Assembly: GCA_030715195.1 (NCBI GenBank) | Contig: JAUYVI010000009.1 | Coordinates: 62,001-126,000, forward strand | DNA: 64,000 bases | Source of the DNA: Dongia sedimenti | GTDB taxonomy: Bacteria; Pseudomonadota; Alphaproteobacteria; Dongiales; Dongiaceae | Direction: 5' to 3' | Shown: piece by piece, positions 8,193 to 17,364 of the stretch | How positions within the stretch are numbered: position 1 is the first letter of the stretch | Layout: every line of letters begins with the position of its first letter | Notes under the pieces: model-generated | Seen by the model: the letters and a program-made list of their open reading frames with translations, nothing else | The model's database searches: none | Told to the model about the DNA's origin: nothing | Position numbers and translations under genes: made by a program

Positions 8193-9211
8193 AGCTGTCT
8201 CACGTCGATGATCGCCTGCGCGAATTCCCGAGGCGCCTCCTGGGGCAGGTTGTGACCGATGCCGCCGCGGATCGTGCGGTGCCGGTATTTGCCCGAGAAC
8301 TTCTTCGCGTAGGCGGACGGGTCGGGATGCGGCGCGCCGTTGGCATCGCCTTCCAGCGTTATGGTGGGCACGGAGATGGCAGGCGCGGCCGCCAGGAGCT
8401 TTTCCATCGCGTCGTATCTTGGCTCGCCCTCGGCAAGGCCGAGGCGCCAGCGGTAATTGTGGATCACGATCGCGACGTGATCGGGATTGTCGAAAGCCGC
8501 GGCGCTGCGCGCGAATGTCGCGTCGTCGAAGCGCCAATCCGGCGAGGCTGTCTGCCAGATGAGCCGCGCAAAGGCACGGGTGTTCTCCTGGTAGCCCAAC
8601 CGGCCACGCGCGGTGGCGAAATAGTATTGATACCACCAGGCCTGCTCGGCGTTCGGCGACAAGGGCTTGCGGTTCGCGGCCTGGCTGCCGATCAGATAGC
8701 CGCTGACGGAAACCAGGGCGACGCAGCGTTCGGGGGCGAGGGCGGCGACGATGTTGGCGGTGCGCGCACCCCAATCATAACCGGCGATGACGGCCCGCTC
8801 GATCTTGAGCGCATCCATGAAAGCGAGGATGTCGGCGGCGAGAGCCGCCTGCTGTGCGTTCCGCGGCGTTGTCTCCGACAGGAAGCGGGTCGTTCCGTAG
8901 CCGCGAAAATAGGGGATGATGACTCGAAACCCCTGCGCCGTCAGGATCGGCGCCACCGCGGCGTAAGAGTGGATGTCGTAAGGCCAGCCATGGAGCAGGA
9001 TCGCGGCCGGGCCGTTCACCGGACCTGCTTCGGCATAGCCGATGTCGAGCACCCCGGCCTTCACCTGGCGGATCTTGTCGAAGAGCAGATCCGACGATGC
9101 CCGCGCCCGTTTGGCGATTCCGAGTTCCGCCGCAGCGGCGATCATGGCGGCGGTGCCGACAAAGCGCCGGCGGTCCAGGTTGACGGTTTCCGCGCGCGGC
9201 GGCGTCTTCAT
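8189..9211 (-). CDS. TAT-exported alpha/beta hydrolase (epoxide hydrolase-like)
   Basis: A 340-aa protein. Residues ~12-35 form a twin-arginine signal (DRRRFVGTAA followed by an Ala-rich hydrophobic stretch), so it is exported folded to the periplasm. The mature part has HGWPYDIHSY, the nucleophile motif AGYDWGARTA (Asp), and a late GGIGHNLP with the catalytic His. ATG at 9211 with GAGGAAA upstream. It overlaps the following hydrolase gene by 4 bases and follows the Ohr gene by 25 bases, so it is in one operon with them. Substrate unknown; a cofactor-free haloperoxidase or epoxide hydrolase are both possible. Confidence 0.8.
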   Translation of the reverse strand: MKTPPRAETVNLDRRRFVGTAAMIAAAAELGIAKRARASSDLLFDKIRQVKAGVLDIGYAEAGPVNGPAAILLHGWPYDIHSYAAVAPILTAQGFRVIIPYFRGYGTTRFLSETTPRNAQQAALAADILAFMDALKIERAVIAGYDWGARTANIVAALAPERCVALVSVSGYLIGSQAANRKPLSPNAEQAWWYQYYFATARGRLGYQENTRAFARLIWQTASPDWRFDDATFARSAAAFDNPDHVAIVIHNYRWRLGLAEGEPRYDAMEKLLAAAPAISVPTITLEGDANGAPHPDPSAYAKKFSGKYRHRTIRGGIGHNLPQEAPREFAQAIIDVRQL

Positions 9212-9236
9212 GGCGATTTCCTCGGCTGGGTGCTGC

Positions 9237-9659
9237 TCAGACCGCGACGGTCGTCTGGACGTCGATGTTCCCGTGGGTCGCACGGGAATAGGGGCAGAGC
9301 GTGTGCGCTTCATCGACCAGTGCCTGGGCGATATTGCGCGGCAGCCCCGGCAGGATCACGTGCAGCCGGGCGCTGAGGGTGTAGAAGCCGTTGACCAGGC
9401 TGAGATCGACCTCGGCGTCGATCGCGAAGCCCTCGGGCAGGGTGACCTTGGCCCTGCGTGCCGCGATGCCGATCGCGCTCTCGAAACAGGTCGACCAGCC
9501 GGCGGCGAAGAGCTGCTCCGGATTGGTGCCGCCGCCATGCGTTCCCGGCAGCGTGGAGCGGATGTCGAGATTGCCGTCCGAGCTGCGCGAATGACCGCCT
9601 TCGCGACCGCCGTTGGTATGGACTTTCGCCGTATAGATGAGTTTGACTTGCTGATTCAT
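9237..9659 (-). CDS. ohr: Organic hydroperoxide resistance protein
   Basis: A 140-aa OsmC/Ohr-family thiol peroxidase. The two redox cysteines are in WSTCFESAIG (~residue 60) and HTLCPYSRA (~residue 123), and the N-terminal YTAKVHTNGGREG pattern is typical of Ohr. It reduces organic and fatty-acid hydroperoxides using lipoylated proteins. ATG at 9659 with GGGAGAAG upstream. No OhrR gene is adjacent; a strong terminator separates it from the upstream epoxide hydrolase gene, so its own promoter may lie in 9660-9765. Confidence 0.93.
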   Translation of the reverse strand: MNQQVKLIYTAKVHTNGGREGGHSRSSDGNLDIRSTLPGTHGGGTNPEQLFAAGWSTCFESAIGIAARRAKVTLPEGFAIDAEVDLSLVNGFYTLSARLHVILPGLPRNIAQALVDEAHTLCPYSRATHGNIDVQTTVAV

Positions 9660-9707
9660 GACGTTCTTCTCCCGTGACCGGCGCGCATCGCCGGGCCGTT
9701 GGTGTTT

Positions 9708-9756
9708 CAAGACGAAGAAAAAGGGGCGGCGCGGGTGGGGACGACGCGCGCCGCCC
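9708..9756 (-). terminator. Rho-independent terminator after the epoxide hydrolase gene
   Basis: A perfect 10-bp stem (arms 9724-9733 and 9747-9756, GC-only) with a 13-base loop, followed on the minus strand by CCTTTTTCTTC. It begins 9 bases after the stop codon at 9765 and should end the epoxide hydrolase transcript before ohr. Confidence 0.8.
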
Positions 9757-9764
9757 GGCGCCGG

Positions 9765-11045
9765 CTAGGCCCGCAGGGAGCGGAAGGCCGTTCGCAGCTC
9801 GGCGCAGAAGGCTTGGGTCTGCTCCCAGGCGGCGAAATGCCCGCCCTTCGGCAGCCGGTTGAAGTGGATGAGCTTGGGGAAGGCCTTTTCAGCCCAGCTC
9901 CTCGGTGCCGCGTAGATCTCGTCGGGGAAGACGCTGACGGCGACCGGGATCTGTATGTGCTTCGGCGCGAAGAAGGCGAGCTCGTTCTCCCAGTAGAGCC
10001 GGGCCGAGGAGACCGCCGTGCCGGTCAGCCAGTAGAGCGTGACGTTGTCGAGGATGTCATCGCGCGTCAGGCCCTCGCTGGCGCCATCGAAGACCCGGGC
10101 GATCAGTTCGTAGCTGCGGGCATCGTGATCGAGCATCCAGGCGGCAAGCCCGATCGGCGAATCCTCCAGCCCATAGAGCGTCTGTGGACGGTTCGCCATC
10201 TCCTGTGCATAACCGAGGCCGTGCTTGTAGAAGAAGTCGAGCTGGTAATAGGCCTTCTTCTCGTCCTCGGAGAGCCCGGCCGGCGCCTTGCCGCCGACAG
10301 CGAGCGCCTTGGCGATGTCGTCGGGGATGGTCGCCGGCATGTTGGTGTGGATCGCGATCAACTCCGGCGGCGCCTGCACCGCCATCTGCTCGGAGACCGC
10401 GTCGCCCCAGTCGCCGCCCTGGGCGACGAAGCGGGTGTAGCCGAGGCGCTTCATCAAGGTGGTCCAGGCGCGGGCGATGCGCTGCGGGTTCCAGCCGGTC
10501 TCGGTGGGCTTGGCCGAGAAGCCGTGGCCGGGCAGCGACGGGATGACCACGTCGAAGGCCTCGGCCGCGGTGCCGCCGTATGCCGTCGGGTCGGTCAGCG
10601 GACCGATCACCTTCAATTGCTCGATCACCGAGCCGGGCCAGCCATGGGTGATGATGACCGGCAGTGCGTTGGCATGCTTGGAGCGGACGTGAATGAAATG
10701 GATGTCCAGGCCGTCGATCTCGGTCAGGAACTGCGGATAGCTGTTGAGCTTCGCCTCGATCTTGCGCCAGTCGTGGCTGTTCTCCCAGTAGGCGGCGAGC
10801 TTCTGCATGGTGGCGAGCTGCACGCCCTGGGAAGCGTCGTTCACCAGCTCCCGCGTCGGCCATTTGGTGGCGGCGACCCGGCGCTTCAGGTCGGCCAGTG
10901 CCTCATCGGAAAAGCGGACATTGAAGGGGCGAATGTCGTCCGCGGTGGCCGCATAGAGCGCGGATGGGATCATGGTGGCGGCCCCGGCGACGGCCGCGGC
11001 CGCGAGAGCTTCGCGCCGCGTGATTGACAGATGATTCTCCGACAT
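9765..11045 (-). CDS. TAT-exported epoxide hydrolase (EHN type)
   Basis: A 426-aa protein. Residues 1-35 hold a twin-arginine signal (SITRREALAAAAVAG). The mature protein starts with the epoxide hydrolase N-terminal domain (IRPFNVRFSDEALADLKRR, typical of microsomal-type enzymes). The alpha/beta core follows with HGWPGSVIEQ, the Asp nucleophile in AQGGDWGDAVS, and PKGGHFAAWE carrying the catalytic His. It would hydrolyse epoxides in the periplasm. ATG at 11045 with CAGGAGA. A palindrome matching those in front of three other local genes sits 98 bases upstream, suggesting control by the FixJ-type regulator at 16687. Confidence 0.88.
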   Translation of the reverse strand: MSENHLSITRREALAAAAVAGAATMIPSALYAATADDIRPFNVRFSDEALADLKRRVAATKWPTRELVNDASQGVQLATMQKLAAYWENSHDWRKIEAKLNSYPQFLTEIDGLDIHFIHVRSKHANALPVIITHGWPGSVIEQLKVIGPLTDPTAYGGTAAEAFDVVIPSLPGHGFSAKPTETGWNPQRIARAWTTLMKRLGYTRFVAQGGDWGDAVSEQMAVQAPPELIAIHTNMPATIPDDIAKALAVGGKAPAGLSEDEKKAYYQLDFFYKHGLGYAQEMANRPQTLYGLEDSPIGLAAWMLDHDARSYELIARVFDGASEGLTRDDILDNVTLYWLTGTAVSSARLYWENELAFFAPKHIQIPVAVSVFPDEIYAAPRSWAEKAFPKLIHFNRLPKGGHFAAWEQTQAFCAELRTAFRSLRA

Positions 11046-11133
11046 GACGTGTCTCCTGTTCGGCCATCGTTGTGGCTGGCTGCGTTTGACGTAGGTCATA
11101 GTCGGGATCCCGCCGCCCAGCGGCGATTGAACA

Positions 11134-11152
11134 TAGGTATCGGGAAGACCTA
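11134..11152 (-). promoter_or_regulatory. Predicted FixJ-type operator upstream of the epoxide hydrolase
   Basis: TAGGTAT-N5-AGACCTA, an imperfect palindrome matching TAGGTAT-N5-ATACCTA, centred 98 bases from the ATG at 11045. A second half-site (TAGGTAT) follows at 11151. A further ATACCTA half-site at 11232-11238 is followed by TATAAT at 11241-11246, a possible promoter for the divergent kinase gene. No gene lies between 11046 and 11328. Confidence 0.6.
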
Positions 11153-11328
11153 GGTATCGGCCGGAGAGGGTGCCGGCAGGGGCGAAAATGCCCCTGGAAA
11201 GACCCCCAAATGGCCGAAACCTTCCAAACCGATACCTACGTATAATGCGCCACCGCCCGACGGCTGGCGCATCCTTGCCGGACGAGGCGGTCCTCGCTCA
11301 CACCGTCCCCAATTGCCGGCGCATCGAA

Positions 11329-14300
11329 ATGAATCTTCACGTACAGAATGCCGAGAGCGACCCGCTGAAGCGCTGCTTCGCCAGCCTGGGCGCAGTCCTG
11401 GCGGCGGAGTCTGCAGCGGAATCTCCAGTCGCGGCGATCGTGGAAAGCCAGCTCGATTCGGTCCTGGTGGCGCTGGACCTGCAAGTCGCCTGTTTGCGTC
11501 TACAGACGGAAATCGGCGGCGTGCCTGCCGAGATCCTGAGAACGGCTCCGGCCGGTGGCGAGGAGATCACCCTGGCCACGCTGCCGCTCGGCATCGCAGG
11601 CGATATAGGATCGCTGACGTTCGGCGCCACTCGCGCTGGGTTCCCGCTCGATTCTGAGCAGCTGGTTCTGGAGGTCGCGGCGATCAAGGCCGCCAATATC
11701 CTCCTCGCCGCCTTGCGCACCGACGAGGTGCGGAAGGTGAAGGCGGAGGCGGCCGGCTATAAGCAGCATATGCTGCATCAGTTGGTCGACAGCATCGCCG
11801 CCGAAGTCACGGTTTCAACCCCGGAAGGCGAGGTCGTCTTCGTCAACCGGACCTGCATCGAGCGCACCGGACGCCCGTTCAACGGCCATTCGGATTGGGC
11901 GACCAGCGATCTGCTGCACCCCGAGGATCTGCCCCGCGTGCGGGAAGCCTGGGCACGCGCGTTGCAGACGACAGGGACCTATGAGGTCGATGTGCGCTCG
12001 CTTTGCGCGGACGGCGTCTATCGCTGGGTCCATTCGCACGGCTTTCCGATCCGGGCCGCCGACGGTGCGGTGCAAAACTGGTGCACGCTGCATCTCGATA
12101 TCCACGACCGCAAGATGGCCGAGGAGTCGCTCAGGGCAAGCGAGGCGATGCTGAAGTCGATGGTGGACAGCATCGCCGCGCCGCTCGGATTCTTCAAGCC
12201 GACCGGCGAGCTGGAGGTCGTCAACCGCCAGGTCGAAGATTACTTCGGCATTCCCTTCGACGAGCTCTCGAACTGGGACAACGTCGTCCATCCGGAGGAC
12301 GTCACCGGGTCGCGGGCCGCCTGGAATCGCACGCTGGCGACTGGCGAGCCGTATCATTACGAGGCGCGCATCCGCCGAGCGGACGGTGAGTATCGCTGGA
12401 ACGACCACCGCGGCTATCCGATGCGGGACGAGCAAGGTCGCATCGTCCGCTGGTGCGTCCTGCAGACTGATATCCATGACCGACGGCGCGCGGAAGAGGC
12501 GCTGGCGGAGAGCGAGCGGCGGCTGGAGAAGATCATCAACACCATCCCTGCAATGGCCTGGACGGCCAATCCAGACGGCACCTGCGACTTCTTCAACCGA
12601 CACCACCTGCACTATGTCGACCGCGCGCTGAAAGACATGCAGGGCCTCGGCTTCGTTTCTACCTTCCATCCCGACGACGTCGATAGGTTGATGGGCGCGT
12701 GGCAGACGATGCTGGATTCGGGCCGCGGCGGCGAGGTCGAAGGCAGGATCCGCCGGCGTGACGGGGAATATCGCTGGTGCCTGTTCATCACCAATCCCCA
12801 GCATGATGCCCAAGGCCGAGTGGTCAAATGGTTTGGCGTCAACATCGACATCGAGGACCGCAAGCGGGCCGATGAAAGCCTGCGTGCGAGCGAGCTCAAT
12901 CTGCGCGGGCTGACCGAGACGATTCCGCAGAAAATGTTCGGCGCCGCGCCGGACGGCTCGGTCAACTACATCAATAACGAGATGCGCGGCTGGTTCGGGC
13001 GCAGCGACACCGCCATCATGGAGGACTGGGTGAACCTTGTTCACCCGGACGATCGCGAGTCCGCGATCAAGGCCTGGACCGGCACCGTTGCCGCCGGGAC
13101 CCCGTACCATCATCAACTCCGATTTCTCCACCGGCATGGTGAGCATCGGTGGTGCGACGTCAAGGCACGCGCGCTGCGGGACGAGAATGGCGCCATCATC
13201 GCCTGGCATGGCGTCGTCAACGATATCCACGACCAGAAGCTGGCTGAAGATGCGCTCCGCGCCAGCGCCGGCAATCTGTCACAGATCATCAACTCGATCC
13301 CCGGCCTGACCTGGACCGCGCAGCCGGACGGTGCGGCGGAATTCATCAGCAAGCACTATCTGGACTATGTCGGCCTGTCGCTCGAGGGTGCGACCGGGCT
13401 CGGCTGGATCCAGGCGGTTCATCCCGAGGATCGCGACGGCTTGCTTGCCATCTGGAGCCGCGGCTCCGCGTCCGCTCGCCCCGGCGAGGCGGAGGCTCGG
13501 ATCCGGCGAAGCGACGGGGAGTATCGCTGGTTCCTGTTTCGATACAACCCGTTCTTCGACGACAAGGGTCGGCTGGTCAAATGGTTCGGCATCAGCATCG
13601 ACATCGAGGATCGCAGACGCGCCGAGGAAAGAGTGCGCGAGAGCGAGATGAACTTCCGACGCCAGACGGAAACCATCCCGCAAATGCTGTGGAGTGCGAC
13701 GGCGGAAGGGGCGATCGACTATTGCAACGAACGCCTGCTGGAATACAGCGCGCTCACCGCCGAAATCGTGATGAACGGCGGCTGGGTCAATCTGCTGCAT
13801 CCGGATGACCGTGAACCAACCGGAAAGATCTGGCGGCACTGCACCGCCACGGGCGAGCCTTACACGGTGGAGGTTCGTCACTTCCACGTGGCCAGTCAGA
13901 GCTATCGGTGGATCCTTACCATGGCGCTGCCGCTGCGCGATGCCGAGGGCCGGATCCTCAAGTGGTATGGCTCCTGTGTCGATATCCACGACCGGAAGCT
14001 TGCCGACCAGGCGCTGGTCGCGAGTGAGCGCCGGCTGCAATCGATCATCAATGCCATTCCGGCGTTAGTCTGGTCGGCCAAGTCCGATGGGAGTGCGGAT
14101 TTCGCCAATCAGTACTATCGCGACTACGTTGGGAAGCCGATGGACGAGATCTTGGGTTCAGGCTGGGCGGAGGCACTCCACCCGGACGACCTGCACAGCC
14201 TGGCCGCCGACTGGAAAGCGATCCGCGAATCCGGGAAGGCTGGAGAAAGCCAGGCGCGCATGCGGCGGGCCGACGGCGAGTATCGTTGGTTTCTGTTCCG

Positions 14301-16272
14301 CATGAGCCCTGTGGTCGATGAGTTCGGCAACGCCCGATGGTTCGGTGTGAACATCGACATCGAAGAACGCAAGCGGGCCGACGATGCGCTGCGCGCGAGT
14401 GCGCTCAATTTGCGCCGGCAGACCGAGACGATTCCACAGATGCTGTGGAGCGCCTTGCCGGACGGGTCGTTCGACTATTGCAACGCCCGTTTTCTGGACT
14501 ACACCGGTTCGGGATCGAAAGGTGTCATGGGCGATGGCTGGAAACACGCGATCCATCCGGAGGACCGCGAAGCGACGGCGCGCGCCTGGGCACACAGCGT
14601 TGCGACGGGCGAACCCTATTCCGTCGAGGTCCGGAAGTTCTGCGCCGCCGCCGAAGACTATCATTGGTGCCTGACCACAGCACTTCCGCTGCGCGACGAC
14701 GACGGCAACATCATCAAGTGGCACGGGTCCAGCGTCGACATCCATGACCGCAAACTGGCCGAGCAGGCACTGAAGGAGAGCGAGCGCCGGCTGGATCAGA
14801 TCGTCAACACCATCCCGGGAATGGCCTGGTCGGCCAATCCGGACGGCATGTGCGACTTCTTCAACCGATATCATCTCGACTATGTCGGGCTTCCGGTCGA
14901 GGAGATGCGCGGCACCGGCTTCGTGCAGACCTTCCACCCCGACGACCTGCCGCAACTCCTCGGCCCATGGCAGGAGATGCTGGCGACCGGTCGCGGCGGC
15001 GAGGTCGAAGGAAGGATCCGCGATCGCAACGGCCAGTATCGCCGCTTCCTGTTTCGCACCAATCCGCTGTTCGACGCGCACGGCAAGCTGGTCAAGTGGT
15101 TCGGCGTCAATATCGATATCGAGGATCGCAAGCGCGCTGAGGACAAGCTCAGGGAGAGCGAGCTCAACCTGCGTCAGCTGACCGAGACCATCCCGCAGAT
15201 GCTGTGGAGCACCGATCCGGACGGAAAGGTCGAGTACTCCAACACCCGTCTGCAGGAATTTATGGGTATCACGGCGGAAGAGTTCGAGGGCCACAGCTGG
15301 GCGGATTGCCTGCATCCCGACGACCGCGAGCCGACGGCTCGGCTTTGGGCGCATTGCGTCGCGACCGGGACCCCCTATCGCACGGAGGCGCGGTTCTGTT
15401 ACGGCGGCAAGGGCACCTATCGCTGGTGCCTCACCACCGGCCTGCCTCTACGCGACGAAGATGGGCGGATCGTGAAGTGGCACGGTGCCTGCGTCGATCT
15501 CCACGATTGGAAGACCGCGCAGGACGAGCTGCGCGAGACGCAGTCCGAGCTCGCCCATGTCACGCGGGTGATGACCATGGGCCATCTCACGGCCTCGATC
15601 GCCCATGAATTGAATCAGCCCCTGTCTGGCATCATGACGAATGCCGGAACCGGCCTGCGCATGCTGACTGCCGAGCCGCCAAATGTGGAGGGCGCCCGAG
15701 AAACCGCCCGCCGCACGATCCGGGACGCCAAGCGCGCGTCGGAAGTGATCAGCCGCCTGCGCGCGCTGTTCGCCAAGCGAGCCACGGCGTCGGAAATCGT
15801 CGACCTGAACACCGCAGTACAAGAGGTCATTGCATTGTCATCGAATGAATTGCAGCGAAACGGCGTCATCCACCGTGTGAATCTCAAGGATAACCTGCCC
15901 TATGCAATGGGCGATCGCATCCAGCTCCAGCAGGTGATCCTCAATTTCATCCTGAACGGTGCCGAAGCGATGGAGACCGTCGGGGATCGTCCCAGGGAGT
16001 TGGTGATCTCGACGGATGTGGACGACGTCGGCCACGTGCGAGTTTCGGTCAAGGATGTCGGTGTCGGCGTCAAGCCCGAGCTCGCGGAGAAGATCTTCTC
16101 GCCTTTCTACACCACCAAGAGCAGCGGCATGGGCATCGGCCTCTCGGTCAGCCGCACGATCGTCGAGAATCACCAGGGCCGTCTGTGGGCCGAGGGTAAC
16201 GACGGGCCGGGCGCCACCTTCTCCTTCTCCCTGCCTTCGACGCTGGCGACGGGCCAGGTGGGGAAGGCATGA
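11329..16272 (+). CDS. Giant hybrid-free sensor histidine kinase with ten PAS domains
   Basis: About 1647 aa with no transmembrane segment. An N-terminal ~140-residue GAF-like region is followed by ten consecutive PAS_3/PAC modules of ~126 residues each, every one ending in a DIHDRK/DIEDRK-type PAC tail. From the third module they alternate between an ERRL...INTIP type and an ELNLR..TETIPQMLW type, giving four doublets with a ~756-base period. The C-terminus has HisKA with the phospho-His in SIAHELNQPL, then HATPase with N (LNFILNGAEAM), DVGVGV and GMGIGL boxes, close to FixL kinases. The frame is open upstream to a GTG at 11170; the ATG at 11329 begins the recognisable protein. The next gene starts within its stop codon. 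Confidence 0.9.
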   Translation: MNLHVQNAESDPLKRCFASLGAVLAAESAAESPVAAIVESQLDSVLVALDLQVACLRLQTEIGGVPAEILRTAPAGGEEITLATLPLGIAGDIGSLTFGATRAGFPLDSEQLVLEVAAIKAANILLAALRTDEVRKVKAEAAGYKQHMLHQLVDSIAAEVTVSTPEGEVVFVNRTCIERTGRPFNGHSDWATSDLLHPEDLPRVREAWARALQTTGTYEVDVRSLCADGVYRWVHSHGFPIRAADGAVQNWCTLHLDIHDRKMAEESLRASEAMLKSMVDSIAAPLGFFKPTGELEVVNRQVEDYFGIPFDELSNWDNVVHPEDVTGSRAAWNRTLATGEPYHYEARIRRADGEYRWNDHRGYPMRDEQGRIVRWCVLQTDIHDRRRAEEALAESERRLEKIINTIPAMAWTANPDGTCDFFNRHHLHYVDRALKDMQGLGFVSTFHPDDVDRLMGAWQTMLDSGRGGEVEGRIRRRDGEYRWCLFITNPQHDAQGRVVKWFGVNIDIEDRKRADESLRASELNLRGLTETIPQKMFGAAPDGSVNYINNEMRGWFGRSDTAIMEDWVNLVHPDDRESAIKAWTGTVAAGTPYHHQLRFLHRHGEHRWCDVKARALRDENGAIIAWHGVVNDIHDQKLAEDALRASAGNLSQIINSIPGLTWTAQPDGAAEFISKHYLDYVGLSLEGATGLGWIQAVHPEDRDGLLAIWSRGSASARPGEAEARIRRSDGEYRWFLFRYNPFFDDKGRLVKWFGISIDIEDRRRAEERVRESEMNFRRQTETIPQMLWSATAEGAIDYCNERLLEYSALTAEIVMNGGWVNLLHPDDREPTGKIWRHCTATGEPYTVEVRHFHVASQSYRWILTMALPLRDAEGRILKWYGSCVDIHDRKLADQALVASERRLQSIINAIPALVWSAKSDGSADFANQYYRDYVGKPMDEILGSGWAEALHPDDLHSLAADWKAIRESGKAGESQARMRRADGEYRWFLFRMSPVVDEFGNARWFGVNIDIEERKRADDALRASALNLRRQTETIPQMLWSALPDGSFDYCNARFLDYTGSGSKGVMGDGWKHAIHPEDREATARAWAHSVATGEPYSVEVRKFCAAAEDYHWCLTTALPLRDDDGNIIKWHGSSVDIHDRKLAEQALKESERRLDQIVNTIPGMAWSANPDGMCDFFNRYHLDYVGLPVEEMRGTGFVQTFHPDDLPQLLGPWQEMLATGRGGEVEGRIRDRNGQYRRFLFRTNPLFDAHGKLVKWFGVNIDIEDRKRAEDKLRESELNLRQLTETIPQMLWSTDPDGKVEYSNTRLQEFMGITAEEFEGHSWADCLHPDDREPTARLWAHCVATGTPYRTEARFCYGGKGTYRWCLTTGLPLRDEDGRIVKWHGACVDLHDWKTAQDELRETQSELAHVTRVMTMGHLTASIAHELNQPLSGIMTNAGTGLRMLTAEPPNVEGARETARRTIRDAKRASEVISRLRALFAKRATASEIVDLNTAVQEVIALSSNELQRNGVIHRVNLKDNLPYAMGDRIQLQQVILNFILNGAEAMETVGDRPRELVISTDVDDVGHVRVSVKDVGVGVKPELAEKIFSPFYTTKSSGMGIGLSVSRTIVENHQGRLWAEGNDGPGATFSFSLPSTLATGQVGKA
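12514..15528 (+). repeat. Tandem PAS-doublet coding repeat (~756-base unit, four copies)
   Basis: The equivalent ERRL-type codons begin at 12514, ~13267, 14026 and 14782, spacings of 753, 759 and 756 bases. Each unit encodes one A-type and one B-type PAS module. Divergence between copies is moderate, so the duplications are not recent. Confidence 0.8.
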
Positions 16273-16655
16273 TGGCCCAAGGGACATACATCGCCGTGAT
16301 CGACGACGACGAATCCGTGCGCGAGGCCCTGCCGGACCTGATCCGCTTGTTCGGGCACGAGGCCGCCGCCTTCTCCTCGGCGGAGGAGTTCCTGGCGTCG
16401 GACCGCGTCGACCAAGCGAAATGCCTGGTGCTCGACATCGCCATGCCCGGCATGTCGGGCATCGAGCTCCAGCGCGAGCTGGCGAGGCAGGGCAGGAAGA
16501 TCCCGATCATCTTCATCACCGCGCATGGCGACGAGCAGATCTGCCAGCGCCTGCGCCGGCCCGGCGCCGTCGAATGCCTGCTGAAGCCGTTCACCGACAC
16601 GACGCTGCTCGACGCCCTCAACGGGCTGCTCAAATCCTCTCAGTCACCGTCCTGA
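16269..16655 (+). CDS. Stand-alone response-regulator receiver
   Basis: A 128-aa CheY-like receiver with no output domain. The acidic pocket is in VIDDDESVRE, the phospho-acceptor Asp in LVLDIAMPG (~residue 56), with the T of FITAHGD and the K of LLKPF all present, so it should be phosphorylated. The ATG at 16269 overlaps the kinase stop codon (ATGA), so it is made with the kinase. Sequence resembles the FixJ receiver group. It probably acts as a phosphate sink or a phosphorelay intermediate between the kinase and the DNA-binding regulator that follows (inference). Confidence 0.9.
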   Translation: MMAQGTYIAVIDDDESVREALPDLIRLFGHEAAAFSSAEEFLASDRVDQAKCLVLDIAMPGMSGIELQRELARQGRKIPIIFITAHGDEQICQRLRRPGAVECLLKPFTDTTLLDALNGLLKSSQSPS

Positions 16656-16686
16656 AACTTGCGAGCGATCGCGACCGGGGGTTAAC

Positions 16687-17352
16687 ATGCAATGGGAGCG
16701 TTTTGTGACCGCCAAGCCGGACTCCAATATCGTGGCCGAAGTCACGCCGACCGTCTACGTTGTCGATGACGACATTTCGGTGCGCGAAGCCCTGGAAGCC
16801 CTGATCCGCGAGGGCGGCTGGCATCCGCGCGTGTTCGAATCGGCCCGCGCCTTCCTGGCACATCCGCGGCCGCAGGTCCCGAGCTGCCTGGTGCTCGACG
16901 TCTCGCTACCGGATCTCAACGGCCTCGAGCTGCAGCAGCAGATCGCGAGCGGTGACGAGCTGCCGATCATCTTCATCACCGGATACGGCGACGTGCCGAT
17001 GACCGTCCGGGCGATGAAGGCGGGCGCCATCGAGTTCCTGACCAAGCCGTTCGAGGACCAGTCACTGCTGGACGCGATCCGCGGCGCGGTCGCGCGCAGC
17101 ACCGCGGCGCTCGCCGAGGACGCCGAGCTCGACAAGCTCCGCCGGCGCCATGCGTCGCTCAGCCAGCGGGAGCGCGAAGTCATGTCGCTGGTGGTCACCG
17201 GCTTGATGAACAAGCAGGTCGGCGGCCGGCTCGGGATCAGCGAGATCACGGTGAAGGCGCATCGCGGCAAGGTGATGCAGAAGATGGGCGCGACCTCGCT
17301 GGCCGACCTCGTCAACATCGCGGCTCGGCTCGGCATTTCCAGCCGCAACTGA
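16687..17352 (+). CDS. FixJ-type two-component regulator with LuxR HTH
   Basis: A 221-aa regulator. Receiver: YVVDDDISVRE, phospho-Asp in LVLDVSLPD, FITGYGD, LTKPF. Output: a GerE/LuxR helix-turn-helix at ~155-210 (LSQREREVMSLVV...ISEITVKAHRGKVMQKM). It follows the stand-alone receiver by 31 bases and is therefore the likely DNA-binding end of the PAS-kinase pathway. The ATG at 16687 lies behind GGGGG. Palindromes repeated in front of neighbouring genes, one of them 13 bases after this gene's stop, are its probable binding sites. Confidence 0.92.
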   Translation: MQWERFVTAKPDSNIVAEVTPTVYVVDDDISVREALEALIREGGWHPRVFESARAFLAHPRPQVPSCLVLDVSLPDLNGLELQQQIASGDELPIIFITGYGDVPMTVRAMKAGAIEFLTKPFEDQSLLDAIRGAVARSTAALAEDAELDKLRRRHASLSQREREVMSLVVTGLMNKQVGGRLGISEITVKAHRGKVMQKMGATSLADLVNIAARLGISSRN

Positions 17353-17364
17353 TCTCCTGCGATA

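Noticed and set aside
9699-11027. A 442-codon plus-strand frame
   Set aside because: Antisense to the epoxide hydrolase gene, which has intact catalytic motifs, signal peptide and ribosome binding site.
14158-15354. A 398-codon minus-strand frame in the kinase gene
   Set aside because: Shadow of the PAS repeats; its repeated motifs simply mirror the coding repeats.
12514-15528. Long tandem repeats that might suggest a CRISPR or other repeat array
   Set aside because: They lie in frame inside the kinase gene and encode PAS domains.
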